From Janthinobacterium saanense (GTDB lineage: Bacteria; Pseudomonadota; Gammaproteobacteria; Burkholderiales; Burkholderiaceae_D): a DNA stretch of 64,000 bases. Within the stretch, counting starts at the first letter, position 1. Every line of letters begins with the position of its first letter. Positions 16,164-25,479 of this stretch are shown here, one piece after another. The translations under genes were made by a program, and so were the position numbers. Under the pieces are notes generated by a model. It made no database searches. It saw only the letters and a program-made list of their open reading frames with translations, and had not been told where the DNA came from. The DNA is taken from NCBI RefSeq assembly GCF_014200675.1, contig NZ_JACHCI010000002.1:124001-188000 (forward strand). The letters are read 5' to 3'.

Positions 16164-17297
16164 ATGCAAACCTTATCGATCAAACCCGTCGAGTATGAAC
16201 ATCCACAAGACGGCGCCAGCTGCACAGCCCATGCCTGGGCGCGCACGCCAGCCACGCCTTCCCCGGCCGAAAAAGCCGAACTGATCACGCGCATCAAGCG
16301 CCTGCTGCAAGAGCGCGAAGCCGTGCTCGTCGCCCACTACTACGTCGATGCTGACCTGCAAGACCTGGCCGAAGCCACGGGCGGCTGCGTCTCCGATTCG
16401 CTGGAAATGGCCCGTTTCGGCCGCGACCATCCGGCCAAGACCCTGGTCGTGGCCGGCGTGCGCTTCATGGGCGAAACGGCAAAAATCCTCAGTCCTGAAA
16501 AAACCGTGCTGATGCCCGACCTCGACGCGACCTGTTCGCTCGACCTCGGTTGCCCGGTCGATGAGTTCACGGCCTTCTGCGACGCCCATCCAGACCGCAC
16601 GGTGGTGGTCTACGCCAACACCAGCGCCGCCGTCAAGGCGCGCGCCGACTGGATGGTGACGTCCTCGATCGGCCTCGATATCGTGGCCCATCTGCATGCC
16701 CAAGGTAAAAAAATCTTGTGGGCGCCCGATAAACACCTGGGTTCGTATATCCAGAAGGAAACTGGCGCCGACATGTTGCTGTGGCAGGGCAGTTGCCTGG
16801 TGCATGACGAGTTCAAGGGTATCGAACTGGACTTGCTCAAGGAAGAGTATCCCAACGCCAAGGTACTGGTACACCCTGAGTCGCCGGCCAATGTGGTGGC
16901 GCAAGCCGACATGGTCGGTTCCACTTCGCAAATGATTGCTGCCGCGCAAAATATGGATGCCGACACTTTCATCGTTGCTACCGACAATGGCATCTTGCAC
17001 AAGATGCGCGCCGCCGCACCGGGCAAGCGTTTCATCGAAGCGCCCACCGCCGGCAACAGCGCCACCTGCAAGAGTTGCGCGCATTGCCCGTGGATGGCCA
17101 TGAATGGCTTGCTGAACCTGGCCGAGACCCTGGAAAACATGCACAATGAAATCCATGTCGATCCTGCCGTCGGTGAGCTGGCCGTGCGCTCGATCAACCG
17201 CATGCTCGACTTTGCCGCCGCTAAAAAAGCCGGTCTGCAGCCAGGTTCCGACTTGGCAAAAGAAACCAAATTGTTCCAAGGAATCGGTCCCGCATGA
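16164..17297 (+). CDS. nadA: Quinolinate synthase NadA
   Basis: Iron-sulfur enzyme that condenses iminoaspartate with dihydroxyacetone phosphate to quinolinate in de novo NAD synthesis. The product has 377 residues from ATG 16164; a TTG five codons upstream is not needed. Signature blocks are [62 protein letters not shown] and [16 protein letters not shown], which provide the [4Fe-4S] ligand cysteines. Its stop overlaps the nadC start by four bases (ATGA). nadB is not in the window. Confidence 0.95.
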   Translation: MQTLSIKPVEYEHPQDGASCTAHAWARTPATPSPAEKAELITRIKRLLQEREAVLVAHYYVDADLQDLAEATGGCVSDSLEMARFGRDHPAKTLVVAGVRFMGETAKILSPEKTVLMPDLDATCSLDLGCPVDEFTAFCDAHPDRTVVVYANTSAAVKARADWMVTSSIGLDIVAHLHAQGKKILWAPDKHLGSYIQKETGADMLLWQGSCLVHDEFKGIELDLLKEEYPNAKVLVHPESPANVVAQADMVGSTSQMIAAAQNMDADTFIVATDNGILHKMRAAAPGKRFIEAPTAGNSATCKSCAHCPWMAMNGLLNLAETLENMHNEIHVDPAVGELAVRSINRMLDFAAAKKAGLQPGSDLAKETKLFQGIGPA

Positions 17298-18160
17298 GTG
17301 CACTTCTTAATTCTTACGCCCCTTTCGATCCTGCCCTGGCGCGCGCTTTTGAAGCGAATCTGCTGGCCGCCCTGCTGGAAGACGTGGGCCAGTGCGACCT
17401 GACAGGCGAACTGGTGCCGCCAGACCAGATTGTCACAGCGCGTGTGACCGTGCGCGAAGCAGCCGTGCTGTGCGGCGCACCGTGGTTCGAAGGCATCATG
17501 AAAAGCCTGGACCGCAGCATCGATATCAGCTGGCATTATGCCGAAGGCGACATGATGACAGCCGACAGCCCCGTATGCACCATCACGGCGCCGGCGCGCG
17601 CCTTGCTGACGGCTGAACGCAGCGCCCTCAACTTTTTGCAACTGCTGTCGGCCGTGGCCACGGCCACGCGCCAGTACGTGGACGTGATCGCCGGCACCAG
17701 GGCGTCCATCCTCGATACGCGCAAAACCTTGCCCGGCCTGCGCCTGGCGCAAAAGTATGCGGTGCGCGTGGGCGGTGGCAAGAACCAGCGCCTGGCCCTG
17801 TACGACGGCATCCTGATCAAGGAAAACCACATTGCGGCGGCGGGCGGCATACGCCAGGCGCTGGACAATGCCCGCACGCTTGACGCAGGCGTGCCGGTGC
17901 AGATCGAAGTGGAAAACCTGGCCCAATTGCAGGAAGCGCTGGACGCGGGCGCCGTGTCGGTGCTGTTAGACAACTTCAGCAACGGCATGATGCGCGACGC
18001 CGTGAGCTTGACGGCTGGCCGGGCCTTGCTCGAAGCGTCTGGCGGCATCAACTTCGATACCGTGCGGGCGATTGCCGAGACCGGCGTGGACCGCATCTCG
18101 ATCGGCAGCCTGACCAAGGATATCCGGGCCACCGATTATTCCTTGCGCATCGTTGCCTGA
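17294..18160 (+). CDS. nadC: Nicotinate-nucleotide diphosphorylase (carboxylating) NadC
   Basis: Quinolinate phosphoribosyltransferase, 288 residues, which converts quinolinate and PRPP to nicotinate mononucleotide. Recognisable blocks are [45 protein letters not shown], the substrate-binding [40 protein letters not shown], and [11 protein letters not shown] / [31 protein letters not shown]. Start overlaps the nadA stop, and its own stop overlaps the next ATG by one base, so three genes are translationally coupled. Confidence 0.95.
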   Translation: MSALLNSYAPFDPALARAFEANLLAALLEDVGQCDLTGELVPPDQIVTARVTVREAAVLCGAPWFEGIMKSLDRSIDISWHYAEGDMMTADSPVCTITAPARALLTAERSALNFLQLLSAVATATRQYVDVIAGTRASILDTRKTLPGLRLAQKYAVRVGGGKNQRLALYDGILIKENHIAAAGGIRQALDNARTLDAGVPVQIEVENLAQLQEALDAGAVSVLLDNFSNGMMRDAVSLTAGRALLEASGGINFDTVRAIAETGVDRISIGSLTKDIRATDYSLRIVA

Positions 18161-18939
18161 TGAAACGGGCAGCACAGCGCTTCTTGCGCAGGGGCATATT
18201 TGCCTCGGCACTGGCGCTGATGCTGCCGGTGCTGGCCTTGCCGGCCCAGGCGCGCGAGTTGCTGGCCGTGGGCGCCCAATTCGAGCGCGTGTTTGACTAC
18301 AAGAGCAACGGTGACTATACGGGCCTGGGCGCGGAACTGTTGCGCTTGATGGCGTCGCGTACCGGCAATACGGTGCGTTTTCGCATGGTGCCGTGGGCGC
18401 GCGCGCAAGCCATGCTGGTGCAGGGGCAGGCCGATATCCTGATCGGTCCTTATAAAACGCCGGAACGCATGGCCAATATGCTGTTTTCCACCCAGCCTTT
18501 TTACCAGGACCAGATCGTTTTCTACACGCGTCAGGGATCGGGTTTTCTCTGGGAGGGCGATTACGCGGCGCTGAAGAATCGCCGCGTGGTGCTGCTCAAT
18601 GGCTGGGCGTATGGCGCGGACTGGGAGCGTATCCGTCCGGGCCTGCAGGTCAGCGTGGCCAACAGTGTGGAAAATGGCGTCAGGATGCTGGCCCATAACC
18701 ATGTCGATGTCTTCATCAGCAACCGCCGCAATACCGATCCCGTGATCGCCCGCCTTGGGTATGAGAAGCAGATCAAGGCGCTGCCCAGGGTCATCGATAT
18801 CCAGAACGGCTACTTTGCCTTTCCCCGTAGCCCCGAATCCGACAATCTGCGCATGCAATTCGACCAGGAACTCAACAAGCTGATTGGCAGCGGTGAATTG
18901 AAAAAGCTGGGCAAGCGCTTTGACGTGAGCGTGCCGTAA
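18160..18939 (+). CDS. Periplasmic solute-binding protein (SBP_bac_3 type)
   Basis: A 259-residue exported protein with a signal peptide ending LPAQA-REL and the extracellular solute-binding family 3 fold: YTGLGAELLRLMASRTGNTVRFRMVPWARAQAMLVQGQADILIGPYKTPERM. Family 3 proteins bind amino acids or related small polar ligands. It starts within the nadC stop codon (TGATG), yet no ABC permease or ATPase gene is adjacent, so it may be an orphan binding protein or sensor input. A link to NAD precursors is suggested only by the operon. Confidence 0.8.
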   Translation: MKRAAQRFLRRGIFASALALMLPVLALPAQARELLAVGAQFERVFDYKSNGDYTGLGAELLRLMASRTGNTVRFRMVPWARAQAMLVQGQADILIGPYKTPERMANMLFSTQPFYQDQIVFYTRQGSGFLWEGDYAALKNRRVVLLNGWAYGADWERIRPGLQVSVANSVENGVRMLAHNHVDVFISNRRNTDPVIARLGYEKQIKALPRVIDIQNGYFAFPRSPESDNLRMQFDQELNKLIGSGELKKLGKRFDVSVP

Positions 18940-19068
18940 CGCCTGGGTGAACTAAAGTGTACCGGTCAGTCAGGACACGTTGCCGGCTAATTTAAGCTGT
19001 GCCCATTTGTACCGCATCGGCTGCTCGGCGATGCCCCGTACTGCTCTTTGAGGCTGTTGAGTTGTCGC

Positions 19069-19968
19069 CTAAAGCTGGCGCGCCTCGAAAGTGTTGCATT
19101 GCGCGATCTGGCCGCTGTTGATGCCTCGGCTGAACCAGCGCACGCGCTGTTCCGAGGTGCCGTGGGTAAAGGAATCGGGCACGACATGGCCTTGCGCCTG
19201 GCGTTGCAGGGCATCGTCGCCGATGGCGCTGGCGGCCTTGAGGGCCGCTTCCACGTCGCCTTTTTCCAGGATCTTGCGGTCCAGGTTGGCGTGATAGGCC
19301 CACACGCCGGCAAAGCAGTCGGCTTGCAATTCCAGCCGTACGGACATGGCGTTGGCCTGGCGTTCGGATTGCGTGCGGCGCGCCCGGTCGACTTTTTCAG
19401 ACAAGCCCAGCAGGTTTTGCACGTGGTGGCCCACCTCGTGCGCGATCACATACGCTTCGGCGAATTCGCTCGAGACTTTGAAACGGTCCTGCATCAGCTG
19501 GAAGAACTCGAGGTCCAGATATACTTTTTGGTCGGCCGGGCAATAGAAGGGGCCGCTGGCGCTCTGGCCGGGGCCGCAGGCAGTGTCCGTGCTGCCCGTG
19601 TACAGCCTGAGCTTGGGCCGTACATAGCTGCCGCCCTCGGCCTTGAACAGGGCGCCCCAGGTATCTTCGGTGTCGGCCAGCACGGTTCTCACGAAATGGC
19701 TCATGGGGTCGTCGGCAGCAGGGCGTGGCGTTTGTGGCGTTTGCTGGGTACTGACCTGGCCACTACCGCCGCTGAGCACATTGAGCAGGGTGAGGGGATT
19801 GACGTCCAGCACGTAGGAGCCGAGCAGGGCGACGACGATGGTGCCGATGCCGATCGAGCGTCCGCCAAAACCGAAGCCGCCGCCGCCACCATTGCTATTG
19901 CCACCACCGTCATTTTCTCCACGGCGGTCTTCCACGTTGTCGCTTTCGCGATTGCCTTCCCATTTCAT
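19069..19968 (-). CDS. ypfJ: Neutral zinc metallopeptidase (YpfJ, PF04228)
   Basis: A 299-residue membrane-anchored metalloprotease-like protein. ATG 19968 (MKWEGNRESDNVEDRRGE) is preceded by AGGAG and is the family N-terminus; the longer frame overlaps the neighbouring divergent gene. A Gly/Asn-rich stretch (GGGNSNGGGGGFGFGGRS) precedes one transmembrane segment (IGIGTIVVALLGSYVL). The zinc site HEVGHH occurs in AYVIAHEVGHHVQNLLG, with a downstream helix containing QADCFAGVWAYH. Substrate unknown. Confidence 0.88.
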   Translation of the reverse strand: MKWEGNRESDNVEDRRGENDGGGNSNGGGGGFGFGGRSIGIGTIVVALLGSYVLDVNPLTLLNVLSGGSGQVSTQQTPQTPRPAADDPMSHFVRTVLADTEDTWGALFKAEGGSYVRPKLRLYTGSTDTACGPGQSASGPFYCPADQKVYLDLEFFQLMQDRFKVSSEFAEAYVIAHEVGHHVQNLLGLSEKVDRARRTQSERQANAMSVRLELQADCFAGVWAYHANLDRKILEKGDVEAALKAASAIGDDALQRQAQGHVVPDSFTHGTSEQRVRWFSRGINSGQIAQCNTFEARQL

Positions 19969-20097
19969 GATGTTTGCTCCTGTTGCATTGATGACGGGCG
20001 CGGATTTTACCAGTAGTGTTAGCAACAAAGTGCAGCGCAGCAGGGCAGCTGATGTTACCCTTTGAATCTTTCCACTCTCACCACATGGTATCACTGC

Positions 20098-20460
20098 ATG
20101 ACGACCACACACGACACGCTTATTTCTCCCACCTCGGTGGTTCAGGCCCAACTGGATGCCTACAACGCTCATGATGTGCCTGCCTTGCTGGCTATTTACG
20201 CCGATGACGCACAGCAATTCCAGCATCCCGACACCTTGCTGGCCCAGGGTAGTGCCCAGATCGGCCCCCGTTTTACGGCCCGCTTTGCGGCCAGCAAGCC
20301 GCAGGCGCAATTGCTGAACCGCATCGCTTGCGGCAAGCTGGTGATCGACCATGAGATCGTCACCAGCGTGACGCCGGAAGGCACGAGCAAGCAGGAGCTG
20401 GTGGCGACCTATGAGGTGGTCGATGGCCGCATCGCGCGCGCCTGGTTCAGCTTTGCCTGA
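20098..20460 (+). CDS. SnoaL/NTF2-like protein
   Basis: A 120-residue small alpha+beta barrel protein. The pattern VVQAQLDAYNAHDVPALLAIYADDAQQFQHPDTLLAQG is typical of SnoaL-like/steroid-isomerase-like families, and the C-terminal strand VVDGRIARAWFSF closes the cone fold. ATG 20098 chosen; a TTG 12 codons upstream is possible. No Shine-Dalgarno sequence is obvious. Many such proteins have no known substrate. Confidence 0.68.
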   Translation: MTTTHDTLISPTSVVQAQLDAYNAHDVPALLAIYADDAQQFQHPDTLLAQGSAQIGPRFTARFAASKPQAQLLNRIACGKLVIDHEIVTSVTPEGTSKQELVATYEVVDGRIARAWFSFA

Positions 20461-20488
20461 AGTTCGCCCGGCGGCAGTCTGCAGGCAT

Positions 20489-20517
20489 AAAAAAAGCGCT
20501 CCGTAGAGCGCTTTTTT
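20489..20517. terminator. Bidirectional intrinsic terminator
   Basis: AGCGCTC-CGTA-GAGCGCT stem flanked by an A-run on the left and T6 on the right, between the SnoaL-like gene and the convergent ppi gene, so it can terminate both. Confidence 0.88.
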
Positions 20518-20532
20518 GTAGCTGATCCAAAA

Positions 20533-21318
20533 TTACTGGATTTTGGCTTTCTTCATCAACTCGTCGCGGTAAGCGGCCAGTTTCTTTTGTTGCACGGACT
20601 CACTGACGCGGTCCTTGACTTCTTCCAGCGTCGGGAACTTGATCGGACGGGTTTCTTCCAGTTTGATGACGTGGAAGCCGAATTGCGACTGCACCGGCGT
20701 TTGCGTGATCTGGCCTGGTTTCAGGGCAACCAGCGCATCGGAGAATGGTTTTACGTAAGAGCCAGGATTGGCCCAGCCCAGATCGCCACCATTGGCTGCG
20801 GAGCCATCTTTCGAGACTTTGGCCAGGTCTTCGAACTTGGCGCCGCCTTTCAGCTTGGTGATGATGTCCTTGGCTTCCGCTTCGGTCGCGACCAGGATAT
20901 GACGGGCATGGTATTCCTTGTCGCCAGCTTGCAGGGCTTGCGCTTTTGCCTTGTCGTACTCAGCCTTGATGTCCGCATCCTTGACCGGGTTTTTCTTGAT
21001 GTAATCTGCCAGCAGGGCATTGATGATGATGCTCTGACGGGCATTGTCCAGTTGGGTCTTGATGTCAGGACGGGTGCCTACGCCTTGTTTGTCCGCTTCC
21101 TGTATCAGCACTTCGCGTCCGATCAAGTCTTTCTTGATGGCTTCGCGCAATTGCGGCGAATCTGCTTGCTGGCCTTGGGCAACGACCTGCTTGACGACCT
21201 GGTCGACGCGCGATGCAGGAATCGCTTTGCCATTCACGGTAGCAATGTTTTGTGCGAAAGCAGGGGTCGCCACGACGGCTACCAAAGCTAAGATCAGGCG
21301 GGCTGGCTTCAAAATCAT
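20533..21318 (-). CDS. Exported parvulin-type peptidyl-prolyl isomerase (copy 1)
   Basis: A 261-residue periplasmic foldase. ATG 21318 (MILKPARLILALVAVVATPAFA-QN) is chosen because the neighbouring paralogue begins MTFKPARL and AGGA has proper spacing to it. After the signal peptide comes a SurA/PrsA-like helical N-domain, then a PpiC rotamase domain from about residue 130 (YHARHILVATEAEAKDIITKLKGGAKFEDLAKVSKDGSAANGGDLGW...FGFHVIKLEETRPI). Closely related to the gene at 21473-22252, with a 154-base gap; resembles Bordetella Par27-type chaperones. Confidence 0.9.
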   Translation of the reverse strand: MILKPARLILALVAVVATPAFAQNIATVNGKAIPASRVDQVVKQVVAQGQQADSPQLREAIKKDLIGREVLIQEADKQGVGTRPDIKTQLDNARQSIIINALLADYIKKNPVKDADIKAEYDKAKAQALQAGDKEYHARHILVATEAEAKDIITKLKGGAKFEDLAKVSKDGSAANGGDLGWANPGSYVKPFSDALVALKPGQITQTPVQSQFGFHVIKLEETRPIKFPTLEEVKDRVSESVQQKKLAAYRDELMKKAKIQ

Positions 21319-21472
21319 GTTCATTCCTATTATTAGTACAACAGTTCGGTACAAAAGTTCGCTACAAAAGTTGAGTGCAAGTTAAATGCAAAAAATCGCG
21401 TTTTGGCTGCTAGTCTGCATTACAACGCAGAATACACGACCGGCGCCACAAAGGGCGCCGGGGAGGTCAGAC

Positions 21473-22252
21473 TTACTGAATCTTTGCTTTTTTAATCAAT
21501 TCTTCTTGATATGCCTGCAATTTCTTCTGTTGCAGCGACTCAGCGATTTGCGGCTTCAGCTCTTCCAGCGTCGGCAGTTTGGCTGCGCGGGTATCGTCCA
21601 GCTTGATGATGTGGAAACCATTCGCCGTTTGTACCGGCGTTTCAGTGATCTGGCCTTTTTGCAGTTTCACCAGAGCGTCACCAAATACTTTTGGGAATGC
21701 CGATGGTGGAGCCCAGTCCAGGTCGCCGCCAGTTTCAGCCGAACCCGTATCTTTCGATTGCTTGGCCAGGTCTTCAAACTTGGCGCCGCCTTTCAGCTTG
21801 GCGATGATGTCTTTCGCTTCGGCTTCGGTGTCCACCACGATGTGGCGTACATGGTATTCCTTGTCGCCTGTTTTGGCGATGAACTGGTCGTACTCAGCCT
21901 TGATGTCGGCGTCGCTGACCGGGTTCTTTTTCAGATAGTCGCCCACCAGAGCATTGATGACGATGGCTTGACGCGCGTTTTCGATTTGGAGTTTGACTGC
22001 TGCATCTTTACCGAAACCTTTGCTTTCCGCTTCTTGCACTAACACTTCGCGGCCGATCAGATCTTTCTTGATGGCATCGCGCAACTGCGGCGAATCCGGT
22101 TGCTGGCCTTGGGCGACGACTTGCTTGACGACAGCATCAACGCGCGACGACGGAATAGGCTTGCCATTCACAACAGCAATATTTTGCGCAAAAACAGGTA
22201 CCGCGACGACGGAGAGTAGTGCGATCAGCAAGCGGGCTGGCTTAAAAGTCAT
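21473..22252 (-). CDS. Exported parvulin-type peptidyl-prolyl isomerase (copy 2)
   Basis: A 259-residue tandem paralogue of the preceding gene product, with signal peptide MTFKPARLLIALLSVVAVPVFA-QN and AGGA before ATG 22252. N-domain KPIPSSRVDAVVKQVVAQGQQPDSPQLRDAIKKDLIGREVLVQEAE is nearly the same as in copy 1; the PpiC domain is YHVRHIVVDTEAEAKDIIAKLKGGAKFEDLAKQSKDTGSAETGGDLDW...NGFHIIKLDDTR. Changes cluster in the rotamase loop (KDTGSAETGGDLDWAPPSAF against KDGSAANGGDLGWANPGSY), which may alter client binding. First gene of the pair in transcription order. Confidence 0.9.
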   Translation of the reverse strand: MTFKPARLLIALLSVVAVPVFAQNIAVVNGKPIPSSRVDAVVKQVVAQGQQPDSPQLRDAIKKDLIGREVLVQEAESKGFGKDAAVKLQIENARQAIVINALVGDYLKKNPVSDADIKAEYDQFIAKTGDKEYHVRHIVVDTEAEAKDIIAKLKGGAKFEDLAKQSKDTGSAETGGDLDWAPPSAFPKVFGDALVKLQKGQITETPVQTANGFHIIKLDDTRAAKLPTLEELKPQIAESLQQKKLQAYQEELIKKAKIQ

Positions 22253-22366
22253 TATTAAATCCTGTTAGGGAAAGTTTCGTAAAAAACGCATGGAAGAAAT
22301 CTTGTATACAGCGTTTGTTGTTGCGTCAGCCAACTACTCTTGCTACGCCAAAAACGCCATCCTACA

Positions 22367-22663
22367 TCATACTTCGGACGGCGCCAATGCAACAATAGCC
22401 AATGCATGTATCTCATTATGCATCATATCGTGCACGGAATCATACACCAGACGATGACGCATGACGAGTCTGAGGCCCTCAAATTGACTAGAAATAATCC
22501 GCAGATTGAAATGCCCCCCGCCCGAGGCGGCGCCGGCATGGCCGCGGTGGCGCGCCGAGTCGTCTTCCAGTACGCATTCGAGCGGTGCAAGCGCAGTTTC
22601 CAGGCGCGAGCGTATGCGTTCCATGCGGGTTTCCGGCGAGTTGTTGACAAGTGTGTTCGTCAT
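22367..22663 (-). CDS. bolA: BolA family protein
   Basis: A 98-residue BolA protein, a partner of monothiol glutaredoxins in iron-sulfur trafficking. The family core EDDSARHRGHAGAASGGGHFNLRIISSQFEGLRLVMRHRLVYDSV...EIHALAIVALAP includes the conserved His residues that coordinate a shared cluster. Its ATG overlaps the yciB stop by one base (TAATG), so the two are translationally coupled. Confidence 0.92.
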   Translation of the reverse strand: MTNTLVNNSPETRMERIRSRLETALAPLECVLEDDSARHRGHAGAASGGGHFNLRIISSQFEGLRLVMRHRLVYDSVHDMMHNEIHALAIVALAPSEV

Positions 22664-23292
22664 TACGCTTCTTCCTTGATATGTTTAGCCAGGAACAAGG
22701 TCTGGACCACGATGAATACGAAGAAAATACCGGTTGCGCCAAAGGCCTTGAAGCTGACCCAGGCCGCCATGTCGCCCTTGTACAGCACGAAAGCGACAAA
22801 CAGATTCAGTGCGCCCATGGCGCCAAAGAAAATGATCCAGCCTGCCAGCAATTGATTCCATACGGCTTCAGGCAGTTGCACCTGGGCTTCCATGGTCTTG
22901 CGTATCATGTTTTTCTTGAAGCCAAAATGGGCGATCAGCAGGCCCAGGCCCGACAGCCAGTAAATCAGCGTCGGCTTCCATTTCAGGAAGAAATCGTCGT
23001 GCAGATAAATGCTGGCGCCGCCAAACACCACGAAGATGAACAGCGACAACCACAGCATGCCGTCCACCTTGCGGCCGCGCAGCAAGAGATAGCTGACCTG
23101 GCAGGCAGTGGCGATGATGCCGACCAGCGTGGCCAGTACCCATGGCGCTTGTTCGGCTTTGATGAGGCCGCCCGAAACGATGCCGCCAAGATATTGCTGC
23201 ACGAAGGCATGTGTCGAGGCTTCATATATGCCACCCAGTTTAAAGGCGGCAAAGAAGGCGATCAGCGGGAAGAGGTCGAATAAAAATTTCAT
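22663..23292 (-). CDS. yciB: Inner-membrane septation protein A (YciB/IspZ)
   Basis: A 209-residue multi-pass inner-membrane protein of the YciB family, required for normal septation and envelope integrity. N-terminus MKFLFDLFPLIAFFAAFKLGGIYEAS and the block KPTLIYWLSGLGLLIAHFGFKKNMIRKTMEAQVQLP are characteristic, as is the C-terminal WVSFKAFGATGIFFVFIVVQTLFLAKHIKEE. Upstream of bolA with a one-base overlap. Confidence 0.92.
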   Translation of the reverse strand: MKFLFDLFPLIAFFAAFKLGGIYEASTHAFVQQYLGGIVSGGLIKAEQAPWVLATLVGIIATACQVSYLLLRGRKVDGMLWLSLFIFVVFGGASIYLHDDFFLKWKPTLIYWLSGLGLLIAHFGFKKNMIRKTMEAQVQLPEAVWNQLLAGWIIFFGAMGALNLFVAFVLYKGDMAAWVSFKAFGATGIFFVFIVVQTLFLAKHIKEEA

Positions 23293-23370
23293 GGTGATAC
23301 TTTACTATGGTCGTGTAAAAATCGCCTTAGAACTGGCTTAGGAGCAACTATTGCCTCTGCCAGCGCTTGC

Positions 23371-23772
23371 TCAGGGCTGTGGATCGAAGCGCAGGGATGC
23401 CGAATTGATGCAATAGCGCAGCCCGGTTGGCGGCGGACCGTCGGGGAATACATGGCCCAGATGGGCGTCGCACACGGCGCAGACGATTTCGGTGCGCACC
23501 ATGCCGTGGCTGCGGTCGACGATTTCCGTCACATTGGCCGGGTCCAGCGCTTTGAAATAGCTGGGCCAGCCGCAGCCGGAATCGAATTTGGTGTCGGATG
23601 CGAACAGTGGCGTATTGCAGCAGACGCAGGTGTAGACGCCGTGTTCATGGTGGTCCCAGAACTTGCCCGTGAAGGCGCGTTCGGTGGCGGCGTGGCGGGT
23701 GACTTGATATTGCATGGAGTCGAGCATGGCGCGCCATTCGGCGTCGGTTTTTTTGACTTTTTCAGTGGTCAT
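23371..23772 (-). CDS. msrB: Peptide-methionine (R)-S-oxide reductase MsrB
   Basis: A 133-residue repair enzyme that reduces methionine-R-sulfoxide in proteins. Two CxxC pairs (Cys49/Cys52 and Cys98/Cys101) form the structural zinc site, and Cys121 in [10 protein letters not shown] is the catalytic residue. Motifs [10 protein letters not shown] and [29 protein letters not shown] are standard. selO lies 9 bases upstream on the same strand, so the two are probably cotranscribed; both relate to redox stress. Confidence 0.95.
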   Translation of the reverse strand: MTTEKVKKTDAEWRAMLDSMQYQVTRHAATERAFTGKFWDHHEHGVYTCVCCNTPLFASDTKFDSGCGWPSYFKALDPANVTEIVDRSHGMVRTEIVCAVCDAHLGHVFPDGPPPTGLRYCINSASLRFDPQP

Positions 23773-23781
23773 GGTAATACC

Positions 23782-25269
23782 TCAGGATGAGCAACTAACT
23801 TCAAGATGGCTGGCCCAGTCGGGCGGCAGGGCCGCATAGTGCTGGTGTTCAGGCTGTTCGTCAAATGGCTTTTCCAGAATCGCCAATAAACGTGCTACTT
23901 CAGTGTAGTCTTGCTGCTGGGCTTTTTCGATGGCGACCTGCGCCAGATAGTTGCGCAGCACATATTTGGGATTGACCTTGTCCATCGCGGTTTTGCGCGC
24001 GGCGTCGATACTATTTTCTGCCTGCAAACGGGTCCGGTACTGCTGCGCCCAGGCATCGAATGCGGGGCGGTTGATAAACATATCGCGCAGCAGCGTATCG
24101 GCCTCGGGAGCATCTACTTGCAGATTGCCCAGGGCGCGGAAGAAGGTCGTGAAATCCACGTGATTGGCTTGCATCAGTGCAAACATGCTGTCGAACAAAG
24201 CCGTATCGTCTTCTTGCGTGGTCTGCAAACCGAGTTTGGCGTGCAGCAATTGGCTCATCTTCGCGGCAAACGCCGGTTGATAGCTGTCCAGCGCCGCCTG
24301 CGCCTGTACTACCTCGCCGATCAGCGGCAGCAGGGCCTGGCCCAGCGCATAGCAATTCCAGTGGCCCACCTGCGGCTGGTTGCCATAGGAATAGCGGCCT
24401 TGCTGGTCCGTGTGATTGCAGATGTGCTCGGCATCAAACGCTTCCATGAAGCCGAAGGGGCCGTAATCGAGCGTCAGGCCCAGGATGGACATATTGTCGG
24501 TGTTCATCACGCCGTGCATGAAACCGACGGCTTGCCAGTGGGCGATCATCTCGGCCGTGCGCACACATACTTCCGTCAGCAAGGCTTGATATGGATTTGC
24601 TGCATCGCGCAATCCGGGATAAAAACTGTCGATGACATAATCGGCCAGCACTTTCAGCTCGTCCGGCTTCTTGCGGTAAAACCAGTGTTCAAAAGAACCG
24701 AAGCGCACAAAGCTGGGCGCCATGCGCGTCACCACGGCCGCTGTTTCCACCGTTTCACGCAGGATGCCTTGCTGCGAGCCCATGATGGCCAGTGCGCGCG
24801 AGGTGGGAATGCCCAGCGCCGCCATGGCTTCCGAGCAGAGGAATTCACGGATCGACGAGCGCAGCACGGCGCGGCCGTCGCCCATGCGCGAATACGGCGT
24901 GGCGCCAGCGCCTTTCAGCTGCAATTCCATGGCGCCGTTGTGGGTGGCGATATCGCCCAGCAAAATCGCGCGGCCATCGCCCAGCTGGCCGGCCCAGTTG
25001 CCGAACTGGTGGCCTGAATACACGGCCGACAGCGGCTGCGAGCGTTCGGCCACGCTATTACCGCTCAATAATTCGACGTAATCGGCATCGGCCAGGCGCG
25101 CGCTATCGAGACCGACCAGGGCAGCAGCTTGCGCGCTGCCGGCCACGAAGTAGGGCGAGGGCAGCGGCGTAGGCATCAAGCGCGTGTAAAACGCGGGCGG
25201 CAGGGACGCGAAGTGATTGTCCAGGGGAAGGTTATGAGCGGTGATGATGATTCCATTCAAAAAGTGCAC
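23782..25269 (-). CDS. selO: Protein adenylyltransferase SelO (YdiU)
   Basis: Pseudokinase-fold enzyme that transfers AMP to protein Ser/Thr/Tyr residues, 495 residues. Family blocks: SAVYSGHQFGNWAGQLGDGRAILLGD, LKGAGATPYSRMGDGRAVLRSSIREFLCSEAMAALGIPTSRAL, and HGVMNTDNMSILGLTLDYGPFGFMEAF. The start is uncertain: GTG 25269 is given, with an in-frame TTG at 25260; neither has a clear Shine-Dalgarno sequence, and the first ATG (codon 32) would cut conserved residues. The C-terminal Cys expected for selenocysteine homologues is present (EVSCSS). Cotranscribed with msrB. Confidence 0.92.
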   Translation of the reverse strand: MHFLNGIIITAHNLPLDNHFASLPPAFYTRLMPTPLPSPYFVAGSAQAAALVGLDSARLADADYVELLSGNSVAERSQPLSAVYSGHQFGNWAGQLGDGRAILLGDIATHNGAMELQLKGAGATPYSRMGDGRAVLRSSIREFLCSEAMAALGIPTSRALAIMGSQQGILRETVETAAVVTRMAPSFVRFGSFEHWFYRKKPDELKVLADYVIDSFYPGLRDAANPYQALLTEVCVRTAEMIAHWQAVGFMHGVMNTDNMSILGLTLDYGPFGFMEAFDAEHICNHTDQQGRYSYGNQPQVGHWNCYALGQALLPLIGEVVQAQAALDSYQPAFAAKMSQLLHAKLGLQTTQEDDTALFDSMFALMQANHVDFTTFFRALGNLQVDAPEADTLLRDMFINRPAFDAWAQQYRTRLQAENSIDAARKTAMDKVNPKYVLRNYLAQVAIEKAQQQDYTEVARLLAILEKPFDEQPEHQHYAALPPDWASHLEVSCSS

Positions 25270-25424
25270 CGGCGGTCGTGCCGGCCCAGAGCAGAGATTT
25301 TACCGCACCGTATCAGTGCATGCTTTTCCTGGCGCGGAATCGACGGTTTACCTTGATTGAAAACAGCGTAAAAAACGGAATGAAAAATTCCATGTTGCGA
25401 TGCAATATCGAAATGCGTTGACCG

Positions 25425-25442
25425 TTTACGCACGACCGTACG
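25425..25442. promoter_or_regulatory. Candidate fatty-acid regulon operator, site 1
   Basis: TTTACGCACGACCGTAC, an imperfect dyad centred on CG-ACC-GT, lies 38 bases upstream of the acyl-CoA synthetase ATG. Sixteen of 17 bases match site 2 at 39307 upstream of the thiolase gene, and site 3 at 32184 shares ACG(A/G)CCGTAC. Confidence 0.6.
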
Positions 25443-25479
25443 AAACTGCATGCAAATATACCAACCTAGAGGAGACACG

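Noticed and set aside
16173-17926. Long minus-strand frames opposite nadA and nadC
   Set aside because: Antisense to confirmed NAD genes; low-quality composition.
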